Notes under the pieces: model-generated
Told to the model about the DNA's origin: nothing
The model's input: the letters and a program-made list of their open reading frames with translations, nothing else
Database searches by the model: none
Shown: piece by piece, positions 60,374-64,000 of the stretch
Position numbering within the stretch: position 1 is the first letter of the stretch
How the letters are laid out: each line of letters opens with the position of its first letter
Program-made: the position numbers and the translations under genes
Assembly: GCF_017114915.1 (NCBI RefSeq)
Contig: NZ_JAAUOE010000013.1
Location: 1 to 64,000, forward strand
DNA from: Pseudomonas frederiksbergensis
GTDB taxonomy: Bacteria; Pseudomonadota; Gammaproteobacteria; Pseudomonadales; Pseudomonadaceae
Direction of reading: 5' to 3'
Length of the DNA: 64,000 nt

Positions 60374-60574
60374 ATGCGCATTCAGTTGAACGGCGAATCC
60401 CTTGAACTGCCCGACGGTGAAACCGTTGCGGCCCTGCTGACCCGTCTGGAACTGACCGGGCGCCGGGTGGCGGTCGAGCTCAATCTGGATATCGTCCCGC
60501 GCAGCCAGCACGCTGAAACCACGCTGAACGACGGCGACTCGGTCGAAGTGGTACACGCCATCGGCGGCGGCTAG
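60374..60574 (+). CDS. thiS: Sulfur carrier protein ThiS
   Basis: A 66-residue ubiquitin-like protein ending in Gly-Gly-Gly (AIGGG). The terminal glycine is adenylated and converted to a thiocarboxylate that donates sulfur to the thiazole ring of thiamine. Segments '[22 protein letters not shown]' and '[13 protein letters not shown]' match the family. A longer frame starts 33 bases upstream, but 60374 gives the standard N-terminus. It precedes thiG by 63 bases. Confidence 0.95.
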   Translation: MRIQLNGESLELPDGETVAALLTRLELTGRRVAVELNLDIVPRSQHAETTLNDGDSVEVVHAIGGG

Positions 60575-60637
60575 TCGCCCGGCCCGAGCGGCCACGGAAT
60601 CATTGTGCAAGAACCTCACCCCAACAGAGGATTTCCC

Positions 60638-61432
60638 ATGAGCATCGTTCGTAGCGACAAGCCCTTCGTCCTGGCCGGTCGTACTTACCAGTCGCGTTTG
60701 CTGGTAGGCACCGGCAAGTACCGCGACATGGAAGAAACCCGCCTGGCCATCGAGGCCTCGGGCGCTGAGATTGTCACCTTCGCCGTGCGCCGGACCAACC
60801 TCGGCCAGAACCCGGGCGAACCGAACCTGCTCGAAGTCCTGTCGCCGGATCGCTACACCTTCCTGCCTAACACCGCCGGTTGCTACGACGCCATCGAAGC
60901 CGTGCGCACCTGCCGCCTGGCCCGTGAGCTGCTCGACGGCCACAATCTGGTGAAGCTGGAAGTGCTGGCGGATCAGAAAACCCTGTTCCCCAACGTGATC
61001 GAAACCCTCAAGGCCGCCGAAGTGCTGGTCAAGGAAGGCTTCGACGTGATGGTGTACACCAGCGATGACCCGATCATTGCCCGGCAACTGGCGGAAATCG
61101 GTTGCATCGCGGTCATGCCGCTGGCCGGTCTGATCGGTTCCGGCCTGGGGATCTGCAACCCGTACAACCTGCAGATCATCCTCGAAGAAGCGAAAATTCC
61201 GGTGCTGGTGGATGCCGGTGTCGGCACGGCTTCCGACGCCACCATCGCCATGGAACTGGGCTGTGAAGCGGTGCTGATGAACTCGGCCATCGCCCATGCC
61301 CAGCAGCCGATCATGATGGCCGAAGCCATGAAACATGCCATCGTGGCAGGCCGTCTGGCCTACCTCGCCGGCCGCATGCCGAAAAAACTCTATGCCAGCG
61401 CCTCCTCGCCGCTGGATGGTCTGATCAAGTAA
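60638..61432 (+). CDS. thiG: Thiazole synthase ThiG
   Basis: A 264-residue TIM-barrel enzyme that joins the ThiS sulfur, deoxyxylulose 5-phosphate and dehydroglycine into the thiazole moiety. The Schiff-base lysine is in '[17 protein letters not shown]', and the phosphate site is in '[20 protein letters not shown]'. The N-terminus '[27 protein letters not shown]' is typical. The Met at 60638 follows ACAGAGGATTTCCC. It is in the thiS-thiG-trmB order also known in P. aeruginosa. Confidence 0.97.
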   Translation: MSIVRSDKPFVLAGRTYQSRLLVGTGKYRDMEETRLAIEASGAEIVTFAVRRTNLGQNPGEPNLLEVLSPDRYTFLPNTAGCYDAIEAVRTCRLARELLDGHNLVKLEVLADQKTLFPNVIETLKAAEVLVKEGFDVMVYTSDDPIIARQLAEIGCIAVMPLAGLIGSGLGICNPYNLQIILEEAKIPVLVDAGVGTASDATIAMELGCEAVLMNSAIAHAQQPIMMAEAMKHAIVAGRLAYLAGRMPKKLYASASSPLDGLIK

Positions 61433-61441
61433 GAGCCATTG

Positions 61442-62167
61442 ATGACTGAATCAAACGACACGCCTATCCAGCAGGAAGAAGGCGAAGAGCGCCAACACCG
61501 CCGCATCAAGAGTTTCGTGATGCGCGCCGGGCGCATGACCGAAGGCCAGCAACGGGGCCTGGAGCAGGGTGCTCCGCTGTTCGTATTGCCTTTGGCTGAT
61601 GCACCAGTGGATTTCGATCAGGTGTTCGGCCGCTCCGCGCCACGCTCGCTGGAAATCGGTTTCGGCATGGGCCATTCGCTGCTGGAAATGGCCGCGGCCT
61701 CGCCGGAGCAGGATTTCATTGGCGTTGAGGTTCACCGTCCGGGTGTCGGCGCGTTGCTCAATGGCGTGCTGACCCAGGGCCTGACCAACCTGCGTGTCTA
61801 CGATTGCGATGCGATTGAAGTGCTCAACCGCTGCATCGCCGACAACAGCCTCGACCGCTTGATGCTGTTTTTCCCGGACCCGTGGCACAAGAGCCGTCAT
61901 CACAAGCGTCGTATCGTTCAGGCGTCGTTCGCCGAACTGGTGCGCAGCAAGCTGAAGGTCGGCGGCATTCTGCATATGGCGACCGACTGGGAACCGTACG
62001 CCGAATACATGCTGGAAGTGATGAACGTCGCCCCGGGCTATAGCAACCTCGCCGAAGACGGCAAGTGTGTGCCGCGCCCGGCCGAACGCCCGATCACCAA
62101 GTTCGAACGCCGTGGCGAACGTCTTGGGCATGGGGTGTGGGATTTGAAGTTCGAGAAGCTGGCTTAA
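61442..62167 (+). CDS. trmB: tRNA (guanine-N7)-methyltransferase
   Basis: A 241-residue Rossmann methyltransferase forming 7-methylguanosine at position 46 of tRNA. The SAM site is '[29 protein letters not shown]', and the catalytic region is '[21 protein letters not shown]'. The N-terminal '[18 protein letters not shown]' is the family pattern. An upstream TTG at 61439 is in frame, but the ATG at 61442 is preferred. It is read directly after thiG. Confidence 0.96.
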   Translation: MTESNDTPIQQEEGEERQHRRIKSFVMRAGRMTEGQQRGLEQGAPLFVLPLADAPVDFDQVFGRSAPRSLEIGFGMGHSLLEMAAASPEQDFIGVEVHRPGVGALLNGVLTQGLTNLRVYDCDAIEVLNRCIADNSLDRLMLFFPDPWHKSRHHKRRIVQASFAELVRSKLKVGGILHMATDWEPYAEYMLEVMNVAPGYSNLAEDGKCVPRPAERPITKFERRGERLGHGVWDLKFEKLA

Positions 62168-62185
62168 GTACAACGCTGTAAAAAT

Positions 62186-62275
62186 TGTGGGAGCGAGCCT
62201 GCTCGCGATAGCGCCATGACATTCAACCTCTTCGTTGGCTGTCAGACCGCTGTCGCGAGCGGGCTCGCTCCCACA
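62186..62275. repeat. REPIN-type inverted repeat (GTGGGAGCGAG core)
   Basis: TGTGGGAGCGAGCCTGCTCGCGA pairs with its near complement ending at 62275. The core TGGGAGC differs by one base from the GTAGGAGC of most elements in the window, marking a second common REP variant. It lies between convergent genes. Confidence 0.87.
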
Positions 62276-62300
62276 TTTGTTTTGTGTTGTGTCTGAGGAG

Positions 62301-62624
62301 TCAGCGGCGATCAGCGACGACACCGATCAACACCAGCACCACCAACAACACCGGCGCCAGGCTGTAGTTGTTGAACTGGCTCAAGCCGCGCACCACCCAT
62401 GGCGTGGCGTAGATCAGCGCTGCGCCGCTGCCGATGATGCACAGCAGGGACATCAGTGGCACGCGCAAGGCGCCGGCGATGCTGCCCAGACGCTGCTCGA
62501 CCCAGCCTTTGAAATCCGCACCAAACAGCACCAGCAGGCAGCCCACCAGGGCCAGGGCGATTTCCGAGAGGTTGCTGCGGCTCCAGCGGGATACTGTGGC
62601 CAGCAGGTCGAGTATCAGATCCAT
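62301..62624 (-). CDS. DUF3392 membrane protein
   Basis: A 107-residue hydrophobic protein with about three membrane helices (near residues 20-40, 50-72 and 88-104). The family is DUF3392, of unknown function. It lies just downstream of hemW on the same strand with a gap of 9 bases and is likely co-transcribed with rdgB and hemW. No catalytic or binding residues are evident. Confidence 0.8.
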   Translation of the reverse strand: MDLILDLLATVSRWSRSNLSEIALALVGCLLVLFGADFKGWVEQRLGSIAGALRVPLMSLLCIIGSGAALIYATPWVVRGLSQFNNYSLAPVLLVVLVLIGVVADRR

Positions 62625-62633
62625 TCGATTTCC

Positions 62634-63836
62634 TTATGTCAGAAATTTCTGCAGCAAGTCGTTGAGGAAGAGCTGTCCGCGCTCGGTGGCCGCCAGACGT
62701 GACGGTTCGACCTGTAACAGGCCGCTTTGTTCTGCGTCGCGACGACCTTCGGCGAGGCTGTCCAGTGTCATGCCCGTGCGTTCCGGGTACAGCCGCGATT
62801 CGACACCCTCGGTCAGACGCAGTGCGTTCATCAGGAACTCGAACGGCAGCTCTTCGTTGGTCAGGGCTTTCTCGCCGGCCTGGAAGCTCTTGGCCGGGTT
62901 GAGATAGTCCTTCGGCAGGCGGGTCTTCCAGGTGCGCACGATGCGTCCGTCCGGATGGCTGAGCTTGCCGTGGGCCCCGGCGCCGATGCCGATGAAGTCG
63001 CCGAAACTCCAGTAATTGAGGTTGTGCCGCGCCGGCCGGCCGGGAAGGGCATAGGCCGAGACTTCGTATTGTGCGTAACCGTGTTCGGCCAGCAGCGCTT
63101 GCCCGGCCTCCTGAATGTCCCACAATGTGTCGTCTTCCGGCAGCGTTGGCGGCTGGTTCCAGAACACCGTGTTCGGTTCCAGGGTCAGCTGATACCACGA
63201 CAGATGTGTCGGTTTCAGGGCGATGGCTGTGCGCAGGTCCGCCAAGGCATCGTCCAGGGACTGATTCGGCAAGCCATGCATCAAGTCCAGGTTGAAGTTA
63301 TCGAACCCGGCCTGCCGCGCCATGCCGGCGGCGCGTACCGCTTCGTCACCGTTGTGAATCCGTCCCAGGGCCTCGAGCTTTTCTTGCTGAAAGCTCTGGA
63401 TGCCGATCGACAGGCGATTGATACCCAGCGCCCGGTAAGCGCGGAATTTCTCCTGCTCGAATGTCCCGGGGTTGGCTTCCAGGGTGATTTCGATGTCGCT
63501 GACGAACGGAATGCGTTGTTCGACGCCTTTGAGTAAACGGCCCAGAGCCTCGGCGCTGAACAGGCTCGGCGTACCGCCGCCGAAGAAGATCGAGCTCAGT
63601 TCGCGGCCATAGACCGCATGCAGGTCCTGATCGAGGTCGGCCAGCAAGGCGTCCACATACTCTTGCTCCGGCAGCACGGGGCTGGCGGTGTGGGAGTTGA
63701 AGTCGCAATAAGGGCATTTGCGTACACACCACGGGATGTGGATGTACAGCGCCAGGGGCGGCAGCACAGGCAAAGCGGCCCGAGGCGTTTGCGCGCCGCC
63801 GAAGATCAGCGGCGACGCGGATGATTCAATGGTCAT
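62634..63836 (-). CDS. hemW: Heme chaperone HemW (radical SAM family)
   Basis: A 400-residue protein of the coproporphyrinogen-III-oxidase-like radical SAM family. The cluster motif is Cys37-x3-Cys41-x2-Cys44 (CVRKCPYC), followed by '[18 protein letters not shown]' and '[13 protein letters not shown]'. The additional Cys that directly follows the cluster motif in oxygen-independent HemN is replaced by Asp-Phe (CDFNSH), which marks HemW, the heme chaperone, rather than the oxidase. The start at 63836 overlaps the rdgB stop (ATGA). Confidence 0.93.
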   Translation of the reverse strand: MTIESSASPLIFGGAQTPRAALPVLPPLALYIHIPWCVRKCPYCDFNSHTASPVLPEQEYVDALLADLDQDLHAVYGRELSSIFFGGGTPSLFSAEALGRLLKGVEQRIPFVSDIEITLEANPGTFEQEKFRAYRALGINRLSIGIQSFQQEKLEALGRIHNGDEAVRAAGMARQAGFDNFNLDLMHGLPNQSLDDALADLRTAIALKPTHLSWYQLTLEPNTVFWNQPPTLPEDDTLWDIQEAGQALLAEHGYAQYEVSAYALPGRPARHNLNYWSFGDFIGIGAGAHGKLSHPDGRIVRTWKTRLPKDYLNPAKSFQAGEKALTNEELPFEFLMNALRLTEGVESRLYPERTGMTLDSLAEGRRDAEQSGLLQVEPSRLAATERGQLFLNDLLQKFLT

Positions 63837-64000
63837 TTCAGGCCCAGACGCTGGCGCAGCAGATCCATTGCACGGGCGCGGTGGCTGATCTGGTTTTTGT
63901 CGCTCGGGCTCAGCTCGGCGCTGGAGCACTCGCGCTCCGGCACCCAGAACAGCGGATCGTAGCCAAAGCCGTGTTCACCACTGGCCTGGGTCAGGATGCG
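63833..64000 (-). CDS. rdgB: XTP/dITP diphosphatase RdgB, C-terminal part
   Basis: The last 55 codons of the gene lie inside the window and the 5' part is beyond its right edge. The motif '[15 protein letters not shown]' and '[19 protein letters not shown]' are the conserved end of the Ham1/RdgB family, which removes deaminated purine nucleotides (XTP, dITP) from the nucleotide pool. Its TGA overlaps the hemW ATG by 3 bases. The rdgB-hemW order is standard in gamma-proteobacteria. Confidence 0.95.
   Translation of the reverse strand, partial: RILTQASGEHGFGYDPLFWVPERECSSAELSPSDKNQISHRARAMDLLRQRLGLK

Overview
The window is a stretch of chromosome from a fluorescent-group Pseudomonas (P. fluorescens/P. 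putida-like). Evidence is the high GC content, dense REP/REPIN palindromes with the GTAGGAGC core, and a gene order that follows, from memory, the P. aeruginosa PAO1 region from spuH (PA0304) to rdgB (PA0387). No rRNA, tRNA, phage, insertion sequence or CRISPR array was seen. Every call was made by reading the sequence; no database search was run.

Layout. 0-7.9 kb: the 3' end of a polyamine ABC permease gene (potI/spuH type), a HacB-type acylase, a thioredoxin-like protein, a lysophospholipase-like hydrolase, a DUF2059 protein, a 2OG-Fe(II) oxygenase, a DUF523/TudS-like protein, an unusually short solute-binding protein and a DUF4399 protein. 8-14.6 kb: serA diverging from a D-2-hydroxyglutarate dehydrogenase gene, an FAH-family gene, two tandem SdiA-regulated-domain genes and rpiA. 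14.8-24.2 kb: ilvA, a DUF2269-like membrane protein, a HAD phosphatase, rppH, ptsP, an NRDE protein, a TauE/SafE permease, lgt and thyA. 24.3-33.3 kb: cadR/cadA metal resistance, a GTPase (DUF3482) plus membrane protein (DUF2868) pair, folA, a TcyP-like cystine symporter and the phosphorylcholine phosphatase gene pchP. 33.4-40.4 kb: ilvD, an accessory biosynthetic cassette and rlmI. 40.5-54.5 kb: an HDOD protein, mutM, a ferredoxin, coaD, the laoABC/laoR fatty-alcohol oxidation locus, a sulfurtransferase, an AraC regulator, a YheT-like hydrolase, rsmD and a pair of M16 peptidases. 54.8-64 kb: ftsY-ftsE-ftsX-rpoH, mtgA, DUF423, thiS-thiG-trmB, a DUF3392 protein, hemW and the 3' end of rdgB.

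The most interesting region is 35.5-39.0 kb on the minus strand. A strong sigma-70-like promoter with a palindrome at the transcription start drives an unannotated 23-codon gene (38850-38921). A 10-bp-stem hairpin follows, and then three overlapping genes: a SagB/McbC-type flavin dehydrogenase, an AurF-type diiron oxygenase with all seven expected iron ligands, and a Bcr/CflA-type MFS exporter. The layout (tiny gene, attenuating hairpin, SagB-type oxidase, tailoring enzyme, exporter) resembles a ribosomally synthesised and modified peptide (RiPP) operon, but it has no cyclodehydratase, radical SAM enzyme or peptidase. It sits between housekeeping genes and its 5' half is AT-rich, so it looks acquired. 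I propose it as a candidate undescribed natural-product system.

Other points of interest are a 30-bp palindrome upstream of laoC that is probably the LaoR operator, a perfect 14-bp palindrome between serA and the D-2-hydroxyglutarate dehydrogenase gene, a solute-binding protein lacking most of its second lobe, a conserved but unexplained GTPase/membrane-protein pair, and an AlgU-like promoter in front of rpoH.
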